Assembly: GCF_034190915.1 (NCBI RefSeq)
Contig: NW_026947488.1
Coordinates: 6,582,501 to 6,646,500 of the forward strand
Source of the DNA: Cavia porcellus
Taxonomy: Eukaryota; Chordata; Mammalia; Rodentia; Caviidae
DNA length: 64,000 bases
Reading direction: 5' to 3'
Shown: piece by piece, positions 37,794 to 48,661 of the stretch
Position numbering within the stretch: the stretch's first letter is position 1
How the letters are laid out: every line of letters begins with the position of its first letter
Notes under the pieces: generated by a model
What the model was told of the DNA's origin: nothing
Seen by the model: the letters and a program-made list of their open reading frames with translations, nothing else
Database searches by the model: none
Position numbers and translations under genes: made by a program

Positions 37794-38907
37794 ACAGGAT
37801 CTTGGGATAGACACAAACCAAGAGTTTCCTACACACAGAACATGCCCTTGAAGAACAGACTTTTCCTAGAGAGGCCTTGATCTGAATGATATTGTTACCT
37901 ACCACCAAAACTCATAAGGATCACCACAGAAAACAAAATGAATTTTTTTTTGAAAGAGAAAATGTCAAGATGAAGGAGCAAAATGCAATCTCAGACCTCC
38001 AGCCCACCCAGAACAAGTCCAGGAGGCAGAGACATGGACTAAAAATAGGAAGGCACACACCTGAAATTTCTAAAGTGACAGCAACTGAAGTAACGAGACA
38101 GCTCCATGAGGCTATAAAGGAAATAATCTCAGGTTAAAAATAAATGATAACTACAATGAAAGAATTGCTGAGCATATCTAGATAGAGGAGCATAGGAAAA
38201 TGATGGAAACTTGAAAGAACAATATAGGAAAGATTTAGAATGCATGAAACAAATTCAAAGAGATATCCAGGAAATTAAAAACTCCATGGAAAGCTAGCCA
38301 AACTGTTTAAACAGAACCGAAGACAGACTTTCAAACCTTGAAGAGAAGATTGCAGCTGGCGATCATGAAAGAAGAGGTTTCTTAAAAATAACAAGGAGTA
38401 GGCTGGGGATTTAGCTCAGCGGCATAAGCGCCTGCCTTGCAAGCAGGCAGTCGTGAGTTCGATCCCCAGGTACTCATAAAAAAAAGAAGACAAAAAAAAA
38501 AAATAACAAGGAGCCAGGAAATAACAGTTCAACAGCTGCAAGTCAATGCAAAGAAAAACAGTATGATTGATAGATGTTAACAAAAAAGCAGGAGTCAACA
38601 TAAATGACACAAAAAGATTATTTGCAGAAGTAATAGCAGAACATTTCCCAAGCATGGGAAAAGAATCTGACAAACAGGTAGGAGAGGCATACAGAGCTCC
38701 AATTAGCCATAACAAAGACAAATGTACATTCAGACATACAGTAATCAAGACCCCAGAAATTCAGCACATGAGCAGAGTATTGAAAGTTGTTAGGAAAAAA
38801 GAAACCGATCACCTGTAAAAGGAAGCCCATCAGAATCACAGAAGACTTCTCAACACAAATCATCAAGTCAAGAAGAGCTTGGGATAAGGCATTTCAAATC
38901 TTAAATA
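37794..38907 (+). mobile_element. Second L1/HAL1-like ORF1 fragment inserted into the host LINE-1
   Basis: The 13-bp word ACACCCTCCTGAA is present at 37781-37793 and 38908-38920. Host ORF2 reads KLNYTLLN before it and NNTLLNN after it. In between lies an ORF1-like sequence: EQNAISDLQ near the start, then EVIAEHFPSMGKESDKQVGE and KPIRITEDFSTQIIKSRRAW. This fits insertion of an ORF1-bearing (L1 or HAL1) copy, itself carrying an ID SINE at 38401-38498. Confidence 0.65.
38401..38498 (+). repeat. ID-type SINE
   Basis: The head 'ggctggggatttagctcagc' leads to an A-rich tail. The 15-bp target duplication AAAAATAACAAGGAG is at 38384-38398 and 38499-38513. Confidence 0.95.
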
Positions 38908-39318
38908 ACACCCTCCTGAACAACCAATGGGTCTCAAAAGAAATTAAAGAAGAAATTAAACAATTAAACAATACCAGTACAATGTATCAGGATTTATGGG
39001 ATGCAGTGGTATCTAAGACGGATATTCGTAGAGGTGAATTCTCGTATCAGACAAACAGAGTGGGCTCAAATAGATAATTTGATATTGTTATTGTTTTAAG
39101 CTTGTAAAAGAAGAGCAAGTCAAGCCCAAAGCTTGCATGAGGGAAGAAATAATAAAAACCAGAGCAACAATTAATGCAGTGTAGACTAAGAAAACAATAC
39201 AAACAATGAATCAAAGTGTTGATTCTTTGAAAGATGAAATAAAACTGATAAACCCTTAGCCTTATCAGAAAAAAAAGCAGGGGAAAGACTCAAATCCACA
39301 CAATTAGAAATGAAAAGG

Positions 39319-39500
39319 TCGCCGGGCATTGTGGCTCATGCCTATAATCCCAGCACTCGGGAGGCTGAGGCGGGAGGATCATTTCGAGTTCCAGACCAGC
39401 CTGGGCTACAAAGTGAGTTCAAAACATACCCGAACTGCATAGAGAGACCCTGTCTCAAAAAGACAAAAAATGAAAGAAAGAAAGAAAAGAAATAAAAGGG
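39319..39500 (+). repeat. B1-type SINE with long right half
   Basis: 'gccgggcattgtggctcatg' runs to 'gaccctgtctcaaaaagaca' plus an A/G-rich tail. The flanks gaaatgaaaagg and gaaataaaaggg look like a target duplication. It sits in the L1 ORF2 remnant. Confidence 0.92.
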
Positions 39501-39758
39501 GTAAAAATCACTACAGATACTGCAGGAATCCAGAAGATTATCAATATCTACTTGGAGAGTCAGTATTCCAATATGATGGGAAATACAGAAGAAAAGGATA
39601 GATTCTTCGGTATATATAAAGTACCAAAAGTGAATCAAGAAGTTATAAAAATTCTAAAACCAATACCTGTCAATGAAATTAAAGAAGTAATTGAAAACAT
39701 CAACAAAGAAAAGCCCAGGCCCTGATAGATTCACTGCTGAACGCTTTAAGAAGTTTAG

Positions 39759-40281
39759 GGTATTCAAGGACTGTGGAAGGCGAGAACCAGGTCTCACAAG
39801 GAGGTGATCCCCGCCTGGAACCGTATGGTTTTCTTGGGTTGGGTTTTATGCTCTTTTGCTTTGTTCAATTATGTTAAATCTTTTTTTTTTTACTTGTACC
39901 AGGGATCGAACTCACAACCACGCGCTTGCAAGGCAGGCGCTTATGCCGCTGAGCTAAATCCCCAGCCCAATTATGTTAAATCTGATGGCAGGGGCAGCTA
40001 TTTAAAAGATAGCAAGATATGCCATGGTAGACATTTTGGATTTACTATAGGCTTGTTTTGAAGTCCTTTATTGCATTCATTGAATGGTTTTTATTGTTTC
40101 TATTCTGTTCTGTTTGATTTTTACTATGTCCAAAGTTATCTTCGGCTATTTTGAAGACATCAGAAGGCATTATGGTGACTATTGTTGATTTTGTAAGGTT
40201 TTAAAATCCTATATCACATATACTGGTTTATTTTCATTGGTTTTATTTTCCTTGGTTTTATCCTCTTTAAAATAAAACAGG
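39759..40281. mobile_element. Unidentified insertion in LINE-1 reverse transcriptase region
   Basis: L1 ORF2 sequence ends at about 39758 and resumes near 40290. GAAGTTTAG is present at both edges (39750-39758 and 40282-40290). The insert is T-rich toward the end and finishes in aaaataaaacag. It carries an inverted ID SINE. I do not recognise the family. Confidence 0.5.
39882..39967 (-). repeat. ID-type SINE, minus strand
   Basis: A T-rich start is followed by 'gcttgcaaggcaggcgctta' and the head ccccagcc. A perfect 16-bp target duplication, CAATTATGTTAAATCT, lies at 39866-39881 and 39968-39983. Confidence 0.95.
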
Positions 40282-40289
40282 GAAGTTTA

Positions 40290-40830
40290 GAGAAGACCTA
40301 ATACTGCTACTTTTCAAACTCTCATGAAATTGAAAGGGAAGCAGTGCTGCCACATTCATACCAGGATCCAACCGAAAAGGAGAACTAGAGGTCAAGCTCC
40401 CTCATGAACGCAGACACAAAACTCCCTCCATGAGATATTGGCAAACAGAATGCAGCAAATTATCAGGAAGATTATACACCATGACCAACTGGGATTCATC
40501 CCAGGCATGCAGGGATGGTTCAACACACACAAATCAATCAATGTAATCCACCATATTAACAGAGCCAAGAACAAAAAGTGTATGATCGCCTCAGTAGATA
40601 CGGAAAAAGCATTTGAAAGCCCAACACCTATTCATCATAAATACCCTCCGGAAATTTGGAATAGATAGCGATTATCTTTATCTGACAAAATTCGTCTCTG
40701 ACAAACCAACAGCCAACAACACTACATGGCCAAAAACTAAAACCTTCCACTCCAAAGTCAGGAACAAGATGGTGCCCACTGTCACGGCTCTTATTCAGTG
40801 TAGCCGTGGAAACATCCAGGGCAATTAGAC
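40290..40830 (+). pseudogene. LINE-1 ORF2 reverse transcriptase remnant
   Basis: Residues [40 protein letters not shown] and the decayed [12 protein letters not shown] correspond to the palm/fingers region of L1 reverse transcriptase. Frameshifts follow. It is not functional. Confidence 0.9.
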
Positions 40831-41132
40831 AAAGAAAGAAATAAAGGAATAAGGGTAGGAAATGAAGAGGTTAAATTGTCACTTCTGGATGACATGAAAC
40901 TCTACGTAGAAGACCTCAAAAACTCCACCAAAAGACATAGATTCAATAATCAAATTCAGAAATTTAAAAATCAGTAGCATTCCTGTACATAAATAACAAA
41001 CCAGCTGAGAGAGAAATAAGGGAAACAACACCTTTCATAATAGGACCCAAAAGAAAAGAAAAGAAAAGTAATACCTAGAAATCAACGTAATGAAGGAAGC
41101 AAAAGACCTGCACGTTGAAAACTACAGTACTC

Positions 41133-41744
41133 CAGGACCCTGGGAAACCAAGCAAGCAGCTCCCCTCCCTGGTAAGCGGCAGGGCTGTGGCAGGCTGCGG
41201 CCCCTCCAGGGGGAGAACCAGTGTCTCCTGAGATCCGAGCCATGTTGGAACTTAGGTCGCTGGGAAACCAAGCAAGCAGCCTGCCTCCCTGCTAAGCAGT
41301 AGTGAGCCTACTGGTGCACGCCTAGAGTCAAACATCCCACTTCCCCTGGCCCCCTTAGCAAATGGGAACCAGAAATCTGAGCATCTCCTGGGAGGCTGAC
41401 CATAGCAAAAAGGGGGATTTCCATCTACCATCTCTTTGAAGGCAAATATTTTTATTACTGTTTTGCTCTATTCTGATTAATGGTACTGCTCTATTCAATA
41501 TTCTGTTTTGAAAAGTTCTATAATGTTCTGTATTTCATTTTATTTTGGTATACATGATTGAAAGAACAACTATTGTAAAGATAACAAAATATACTGTGAT
41601 ACCTATTACTGTTATCCCAGTAACCTGCTGTGAAGTTCTGTACCAATTTCACTGTACGATCTTAACTGTACGATCAATAAAGTTGGCTTTATTCTGTCTT
41701 GTTCTGTTGTATTTTACTACTTTCAAAATAAAATTTAAACAAAA
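41133..41744 (+). mobile_element. Unidentified retroelement with perfect 16-bp target duplication
   Basis: GAAAACTACAGTACTC is repeated exactly at 41117-41132 and 41745-41760, with L1 sequence on both sides. The 612-bp insert starts with two GC-rich units 120 bp apart that share 20 identical bases (41141-41160 and 41261-41280). It then turns AT-rich and ends in AATAAAATTTAAACAAAA. The A-rich end and long duplication indicate L1-type target-primed insertion on the plus strand. I do not know the family. Confidence 0.75.
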
Positions 41745-41846
41745 GAAAACTACAGTACTCTGAGAAAGGAGATCAAAGAGGATATCAGAAAATGGAAAGA
41801 TATCCCTTATGCTTGGGTAGGAAGAACCAATATAGTGAAAATGGTC

Positions 41847-41977
41847 TGGGCTGGGGATTTAACTCAGTGGTGTAAGTTCCTACCTAGGAAGCCTGAAGTT
41901 GTAAGTTTGATCTTCGGTACCAAAAAAAAAAAAAAAGAAGAAGAAGAAGAAGAAGAAGAAGACAGAAAAAAAAAATA
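41847..41977 (+). repeat. ID-type SINE with GAA-repeat tail
   Basis: 'gggctggggatttaactcag' is followed by an A15 run and about nine GAA triplets. The target duplication GAAAATGGTC lies at 41837-41846 and 41978-41987. Confidence 0.93.
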
Positions 41978-42305
41978 GAAAATGGTCACACTTTTAAAAT
42001 CATTATACAGACTTAATGCAATCCTGATCACAGCATCAATAGCACACCTCACAAAACTATAGAAAACAATCATAAAATTCACTTGGAACCAAAAAAGATC
42101 TAGAAGAGCAAAAGCAATTCTGGGTAAAAAAGCAAAGTGGGGTGGGAACGGGGGATTGCACTCCCTGGCTTAAAATTATACTACAAAGCTACTGTGATTT
42201 AAAAAAAAATAGCATGCTACTGGCAAAAATAACAGACCCAAGGATCAATGAAAAAGACCAGAAGATGCAGAAACAACTCCAGACACACTCAGCCACCTTA
42301 CCTTT

Positions 42306-42403
42306 TTTTCTTTTTTTTGTCTTTTTTTCGGTACTGGGGATCAAACTCACGACTGCCTGCTTGCAAGGCAGGCGCTTATGCTGGTGAGCTAAGTCCCCAG
42401 CCC
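42306..42403 (-). repeat. ID-type SINE, minus strand
   Basis: The T-rich tail and inverted ID body are flanked by a perfect 18-bp duplication, CTCAGCCACCTTACCTTT, at 42288-42305 and 42404-42421. Confidence 0.96.
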
Positions 42404-42419
42404 CTCAGCCACCTTACCT

Positions 42420-43200
42420 TTGACAAAGGAGTCAAACAACTTCTGTGGAAGAAAGACAGCCTCTTTAATAAATGGTGCTGGAAAAACGATTTTCCACATG
42501 CCAGAGATTAAAACTAGACCAATTCCTTTCACCATGCACTAATCTAAAATCAAAATGGATCAAAGATTTAAATACTAAATCTTCCGGAAGACAGAATAGG
42601 TAGAACACTTGAAGACACTGGTGTAGGCAAAGACTTCATGAACAAAACCCTGATTGCACAGGAAATATCAAAAAGAATCAACAACTGGGATTTCATCTTA
42701 TTGAAAAGCTTTTGCACAGCAAAAGAAATCATCAACAGAATGAAAAGACAACCCACAATGTGGGAGAAAATGTTTGCTAGCTTTTCTCAGACAAAGGATT
42801 ACTATCAAGAACATATGAAGATCTCAAAAAAATCAGTCCTCCCAGATTTAAAGACCCAATCCAAAAATGGGCATCTGAGATGAACACATTTTTCAGATGA
42901 AGAAATACAAATAGCAAATAAATATTTGAAAAAATGTTCACCATCACTGGTCATTCGAGGGGCGCAAATTAAAACAACGCTGAGATTCCATCTCACTCCA
43001 GAAAGCATGGCTGTTATCAAGAAATCAACCAGTAACAAACGCTGGGGGGTGTGGGGAAAAAGGAGCCCTCCTGCACTGTTGGTGGGAGTGTGGACTGGTC
43101 CAAACACTCTGAAAACCACTGTGGAGATTCCTCAAAAAACTAACCCTCCAGGTTCCATTTGACCCAGCTGTTCCCTGTCTTGGTAACTTATGAAAGAATT
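42420..43200 (+). pseudogene. LINE-1 ORF2 C-terminal remnant
   Basis: Residues such as INNWDFILLKSFCTAKEIIN and, in another frame, KKCSPSLVIRGAQIKTTLRF match the C-terminal third of L1 ORF2. Several frame changes are visible. Confidence 0.85.
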
Positions 43201-43560
43201 ACAAGTACCACACCACAGTGACATATGCACAATCGTGTTTACCCCAGCACGGTTTGCAACAGCTGAATCTTGAAAACAGCCCAAATGTCCATTGCCAATG
43301 AGTGCCTAGAGAAGATGCGGGGTACTGATGATAATATATTACTCTGCCCTAAAGGCTAAGCAGGCACCTTGAGATCGTGTTCTTAAGTGAAATAAACTGG
43401 ACACACATGGTTCAGACATGCTTTGCTTCTCTGTGTGAGGCCTCACAGTGTAAGTAAAGACCAACATGAAGGTGGATCTTAGGAAGCGGGGAGAAAATGT
43501 TCACGGGAGAAGGGGAACAGAGTAGTTAAGGAGAGAACAAGAAGTAAGAGAATACTAGGA

Positions 43561-44280
43561 ACGAAAGGGAAACAAAGCCTTGGAAACAGGGAGGAGGGTT
43601 CAAGGCCTCTGCTGTGCGGACCCATTCGCGTGATGGTACCACCGCAGACACCTCCAATGCACGGGGAAGAGGAGGAGGAACCGGAGCGGGCTCTGCGGGC
43701 CGGCCAGGATCCTTCCTATGCTTCTCGTGTGGCTGCAGGGACACGTGACCCCCCTGCGCCCCGGGCCTGTGCTGTGGGGTCCTGGAGGGCGGACGCGTGC
43801 GCTGCGCCCCACATCCCTGGGACCCAGCGGTGGCCAGCGGAGCCTTTCTCACTGCGCACGGCCACGCTGTCTCCCTTCTGCCTCCCTTTCTACAGTGAAG
43901 GACCCCTGGGTCCTATGGGGCCCTCTGGGCGTCCAGGCCACTCTCCCACTCCCAGGTCAGAAGCAGAATCAGACCTCTTCTTGTCCACCAGCAGCTGTGC
44001 TCTCCTGGGTGAACCCCCTCGGGGCAGGACCGCCCTGCCTGCTTGCCTTTCCTTCTGGGGTTGTCTCTCTCCAGGAGTTTTGGGGCGAGCTTTACACACC
44101 CTTGGCCTACAGTGGGCTCAAGGCACAGGCACTGAAGTTTGTTTTCCAGCAAAATAAAAGAAACACAGGTCAGGGCGCACCAAGAGAGGCAGTGCCAGCT
44201 GACCCTCTGCTAAACTGCCCAGCTCAGCATCCCAGGGTGGGCAATCAGGCCTGAACCACCACTGCCACTCCCAGTCAGAC
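43561..44280. other. Unassigned GC-rich sequence
   Basis: Overlapping open frames on both strands have no signature I recognise. AATAAA occurs at about 44152 on the plus strand, but no gene supports it. Confidence 0.5.
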
Positions 44281-44284
44281 CCTG

Positions 44285-44395
44285 TCACTCTCTGTAATCT
44301 CAGCACTCTGAGGCTGAGGCAGGAGGATTACAAGCTTGAGCCCAGGCCAGGCCATTTAGGAATTTAGCAAGACTCTGTCTCAAAAATAAAACATT
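44285..44395 (+). repeat. B1-type SINE
   Basis: 'gtaatctcagcactctgagg' to 'gactctgtctcaaaaataaa' is a B1 body with a tail. Confidence 0.85.
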
Positions 44396-44397
44396 AT

Positions 44398-44535
44398 CAC
44401 CAGGTGTGGTGCTGCATGCCTGTAATCCCTGCACTTGAAAGGCGGAGGCAGGCTGATCCCTTGAGCTCAAGGCCAGTCCGGGCTACATAAGTGAGAGCAA
44501 GGCCAACCTGAGCTATGTAGTTGAGCCGTGCCCTG
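44398..44535 (+). repeat. B1-type SINE
   Basis: 'ccaggtgtggtgctgcatgc' through 'aaggccagtccgggctacat', placed directly after another B1 in the same orientation. Confidence 0.85.
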
Positions 44536-44846
44536 AGTGCACAGGTGACCACTGGAACTCAAATGGCCCCTGAGACAGAGGCCCAGGGATCAGACCCATC
44601 TTACCAGCTGGTCCAGCAAGACCGAAGAGCCCTGGGCACTCTGGCTGGACTGTCACCTTCACAGAGGAGCCTCAGGTGATCATGACTACAGAGGGGAAAG
44701 AAACCAGCCCACTGCTGGACATTGGTGTGCGTCCCCCTAGCCGTCCTTCCGGCCGTCATACCTCAGTGACAGGCATCCCTGGAGAGGCTGTTCCTGTCTC
44801 TCACAACCCTTAGGCTGTAACTGGCATGGCTTCCCCTTCTCGAATT

Positions 44847-44935
44847 CCTTCTTTTTTAATCGGTACCGGGAATCGAACTCACAACCACACGCTTGCAAGG
44901 CAGGCGCTAATGCCACTGAGCTAAATCCCCAGCCC
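44847..44935 (-). repeat. ID-type SINE, minus strand
   Basis: 'atcgaactcacaaccacacg' and 'gctaaatccccagccc' are the inverted ID body. Short attcct flanks may be the target duplication. Confidence 0.92.
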
Positions 44936-44999
44936 TTGGCATTCCTCCAGATTCCCTGCTGGGAAGAGACATCCTTGGTGTAATACACTCACCCGGGGC

Positions 45000-45960
45000 A
45001 GGCACGCTGCCTTCCCCTCACGGACACAGAACTAAATCCTGAAGTCCCGGCTCTGAAGGCAGACTAGGAGAGCTGTGAGAGCTGCCCTGGTGCAAACACA
45101 CCTTAAAGATCCCACTAATTTTCCTGCTGGAGACAATACCCTCTAAGGCCTGACGTTAAAAAGACTGTGTGGCCTATGACAGCTTAAGGGTACAAAGTTT
45201 ACTCACACCCTGGAACAGCCCCGGAAATACCCCAATCTTGGAGTTCAACCCAGTGGGGGTGGAGGTTGGTAGTGGATCTCAGATTGGCAAGTGGAGCGGA
45301 AGAGCCACCCCCCACACCTAACCTCCACCTTTTTTTCCTAGATCATGGGATACTGGTTGACTTTCAGCATGGAATTCTTACTTTTTAAAAAAGTCCTTCA
45401 CAAACAGACCCCTGGTTCCTCTTTGCCTTTGCAAACGCTCACGACCAGGTCTCTGGCTGACGTGGACCCTACTTCCCCAAGACTTCAGAGACCATCTGCA
45501 CTTTTTGGACAAGCGCTGTCCCACGACTTGGTCTATCCTGAATTTTCCTGGGTCACAGTCCCGCCGTGAGTGCAGGACGTGCTGTCACACGCCCCTAGAA
45601 GAGCTCTCCTGGCTGCTGTGTCCAGCTCGGCTCCTGAAATTCCGGGGTGGGGGCAGATGAAGTGAAGACAAGCGCCAGGATGCAGAGTGGGGTCAGGCGG
45701 AGCGCCTCTCCCGATGGGGGAAGAAGCCGCCCAGTGCCTGCAGAGCGGATACTTACACAGTCAGCGAGGGTCAGTAACAGGTGACACCGCTCCCCTAATT
45801 GGAGAAGGACCCATCTAACCTCGGGTTTGCCTGGCTCACCTCAGTCCCTCTGTGTTCTGGGGGCTGGCCTAACTTTAGCCCCACAGGTGTGGTTAATCTC
45901 CAGCTCCGCTGCTCCCCACACTATGGACTGAGCTGTGCTCTGCCAGGCCCTTTCACCCCA
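45000..45960. other. Unassigned sequence
   Basis: I see no coding or repeat signature I can name. A 74-codon plus frame at 45345-45569 has no recognisable homology. Confidence 0.5.
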
Positions 45961-45969
45961 CTGTTTCTA

Positions 45970-46045
45970 CCTTCAGGTCGGTGATCCTCCTGCCTCGGCC
46001 TCCCGAGGGCTGGGATATCAGGTGCACACCTCCACGCTGCCTCAT
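45970..46045 (-). repeat. B1-type SINE fragment, minus strand
   Basis: 'ctgcctcggcctcccgaggg' followed by 'caggtgcacacctccacgct' is an inverted B1 head. Confidence 0.75.
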
Positions 46046-46159
46046 AGCTTTCTTGCTAAATTGTAGGCTGGAGGCCTTTAAATGGCCTGGCATCTTGGGT
46101 TCCTCCAGATCTGTCTTCAGGCCTTGGTCCTAATCAGATCTGTGGAGATAGCTACTGAC

Positions 46160-46620
46160 TGAGAGGGGCTGGCCACTGTTTGTTTCTCCCCTCTGCTTCC
46201 CCATCCGCCTTCCCTGACCTACAGCCAGGAGGGGAAAAACTTAAAAGCACAAGAACTCGAGACACGGACTTTTTGGGAGCTGGTTTACTTTTTACCCAAG
46301 TGTGCTACAGCTCTTACTGTTCTGAGATCAGCCGTCATCTTACAGGATATTTTGCATATAAGAGGCCAGGCATGGCTTCCTCTGCGCATATTTGCTTCCG
46401 ACCCAGCCAATTGTTTGTTTACCTTAGCCAGGGGCAGATTTTTGTATGTAAATCCGGTCTCAATAGTGTGGTGTAAAATATTCCCAGGGGCCTTATGACC
46501 AGCCATAAACCGGTCTTCTCTCGTCCAGCCTGCCCTGCAGGGACTGCACACTTATCACAGTAAAATAAAGTTGCTCCAAGCTGCAGCCAGTGGTGTCCAG
46601 CAGCTCTGCGGGACCTGTGA
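46160..46620 (+). mobile_element. Possible solo LTR
   Basis: A CATATAAGAGG TATA-like box near 46356, then AATAAAG at about 46564 and a GC-rich downstream end resemble the U3-R-U5 order of a retroviral LTR. I find no clean terminal repeats or target duplication, so limits are guesses. Confidence 0.35.
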
Positions 46621-46829
46621 AACTGCAGGCGGCTGTCTGCAGGCAGTCCCTGCGGGGCTGGGAGACGCCTTGGGCCACTCTGGGTATGGAGCCAGCACCA
46701 GGCCCTAAGACTGGGTGGGGGTCCCTTCCCTTAACGGAGGCCGGGACTGGTGGGGGCCACTCAGACGGCTTTTCGAGGACCTACCAAAATGTTGGGGAGG
46801 GGTTTGACGCGTTGAACACCATTGTGGTT

Positions 46830-47172
46830 CAAACGTCCAGCCAGAGCTCCAAGAGGTCATGGGCCTTTCTAGGGTGGCTGAGTCTAGCGTTTGTGATTGG
46901 CTCGTTTCCTAGACAGCGCTGGGATTGGCGGTGTGAGAGCTGCGCCCGCCCAGGGGCGGAGCCGGCCTACTATATAAGGGAGGGAAGGCGGTGGGGTGGT
47001 CCCCACTCGTCTCTTGAAGCTGCGGTGGTGGACTGTCTCTTGGCCACGCCACCCTGCCTTGGAGCCAGCCGAGTATGGATTGGAACCTCCAAAAGCTATA
47101 AGCTAAACCTTTCCTCTCTTCATTTTGGGAGCCAGGTATTTTGTTTCAGCAATGAGAGAAAAGTAACCGAAA
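46830..47172 (+). mobile_element. LTR-like repeat with CCAAT, GC and TATA boxes
   Basis: It has GATTGG (inverted CCAAT) at about 46895 and 46922, a GGGGCGG box at 46953-46959 and TATATAAG at 46971-46978. The end, 'tttcagcaatgagagaaaag', is shared with the inverted copy at 37194-37556. A purine/GT tail follows. I take it for a MaLR/ERVL-type LTR. Confidence 0.55.
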
Positions 47173-47724
47173 CACACGCGCACACACACACACCCTGACT
47201 TCAAAATATGAAACCAGCAACCCCACATTCGTCAGCGTTACACATGGCACGGGGAGCCCTGGCATGTTCGGGTTCCCAGCACTCAATGCACCTGGTAAAG
47301 TCTGCAATCGAGGATGGAAGCTGCTCTGGGAGAGGAATTCGCTCCAGTGAGGAGCTGGGTAAGGACTGGGTAAGCACTGAAGAACTCCAGAAGTAAAATA
47401 TGTAAGATTTTTTGAAATTAAAGTGTCTTTAAAAGTGCACCTAAGGCAGGGTATGGATGCTGTCTGGAGACGCAGAGGTGGAGCTCCTGGGCTGTAAGAG
47501 GGGCTGGGGCGCTGAGGCCTGCAGTGCGCCCACCAGAGCAGGATGGTTCTGAAGTGGGTTTGCTTTCTTGGCCTGGGAGTCTGAACCATGGGATGCCACC
47601 TGCCACATTGGCTGTGGCACAGCAAGGGGGTCCTTGTCTTACTGTTTGGACTTTTAGCCACCAGAATCTTGGGCCAAATAAAGGTCTTGGGGCCAAATAA
47701 AAGCTGTGTTCTCAGGCCTTTTAA

Positions 47725-47845
47725 AGTTTGAGACAGAGTCTCACCAAGTCGCTAAGCTGCTCAGTTGGGATCTGACTCACAACCCTCCTGCCTCAGCCTG
47801 CCAGAGTGCTGGGATCACAGGAGGGTACTGCCATGCCTGGCTTCT
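47725..47845 (-). repeat. B1-type SINE, minus strand
   Basis: 'tgagacagagtctcaccaag' and 'tgcctcagcctgccagagtg' mark an inverted B1. Confidence 0.88.
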
Positions 47846-48263
47846 AATCCCCTTTTCTGTATGAAGCATCCAGGCTCACATATTAGTATAGCAACACCCA
47901 GTGAAGACTCCTGGAGAAAGTTCATTTCACTGTCAACATTGACTGGTGTTAAATGAACAGGACATTTACATTCAGTGTCTGGTGCCAGGGCTTTGAAGCC
48001 CGCTGCACCTCCTGTCCTGCTTAGATCCCAGTGCAGTGCATCCAGAGGTTCCTTCCAAGTTACTAGGACGGGTCCTAACGGGACCCCGGCAGCCTGCTGC
48101 ACCCTGGGACGGAGACCTGCATCTCCTATGCTCTCCTTCCCAGCCCAGGGAAGGGGTAACGTGGAGCCACCCCTGGGGCATGGGGCTTCAGGGTCCCCTC
48201 ACAAGACCGACAGGACCTTAAGTCTGAAATAGAGAAAACAGGAATCAGACCTCTTAGCATTTT

Positions 48264-48350
48264 CTTTTCTTTTTTGGTACGTGGGATTGAACTCACGACC
48301 TCGAGCTCGCCAGGCAGGCGCTTATACCACTGAGCTAAATCCCTGCCCCC
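48264..48350 (-). repeat. ID-type SINE, minus strand
   Basis: 'tggtacgtgggattgaactc' to 'gctaaatccctgcccc' is an inverted ID body next to T- and C-rich runs. Confidence 0.9.
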
Positions 48351-48364
48351 CCCCTTTCTTTTCT

Positions 48365-48661
48365 TTATGATTTTGTTGATTTTTTTCTTACTTGGCCTGA
48401 ACTTTGATGCTGGTAGGCACAATGTAATTTCCAATTGATTTCTAAAGCTGCAGCTAAATTTTGAGTGATCTGAGCTATGCAAGCTGGGCCACTGTTGGGC
48501 CCCAGGGAGGTGGGCAGACCGAATCCAGGCACCGTCTCAGGGAGCAGTTTCTTGGCTGTGATGATTGTTGATTCAGTCTGAGTGGCGAATCCTCTGGTCC
48601 CTCCGCTGAACGTGTCTATAGGAACTAAGAGATATTTATGTCCCCCTCTTCCTGGACCCAT
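48365..48661 (-). pseudogene. Retroviral integrase remnant
   Basis: The frame includes KYLLVPIDTFSG and, later, QITQNLAAALEINWKLHCAY, typical of a retroviral integrase core. The second acidic residue of the DD35E triad is not where expected (the stretch reads GPNSGPAC), and the frame stops soon after the QSSGQV region. It is inactive. Confidence 0.85.

Larger units (their letters stand above)
35165..43560 (+). mobile_element. Decayed LINE-1 element, broken by nested insertions
   Basis: L1 features follow in order on the plus strand: a GC-rich 5' UTR-like part (35165-36030), an ORF1-like segment (36150-36590), the ORF2 endonuclease region (36800-37030, with IIYAPNT-like residues read as INIYAPNT), ORF2 middle parts (37557-37793 and 38921-39750), the reverse transcriptase region (about 40290-40830, with [16 protein letters not shown]), the ORF2 C-terminal part (42420-43200), and an A-rich 3' end near 43380-43560. 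Stops and frameshifts are frequent, so no ORF is functional. At least six later insertions interrupt it, listed separately. The host L1 without insertions would be about 6 kb. The ends are approximate. Confidence 0.85.
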
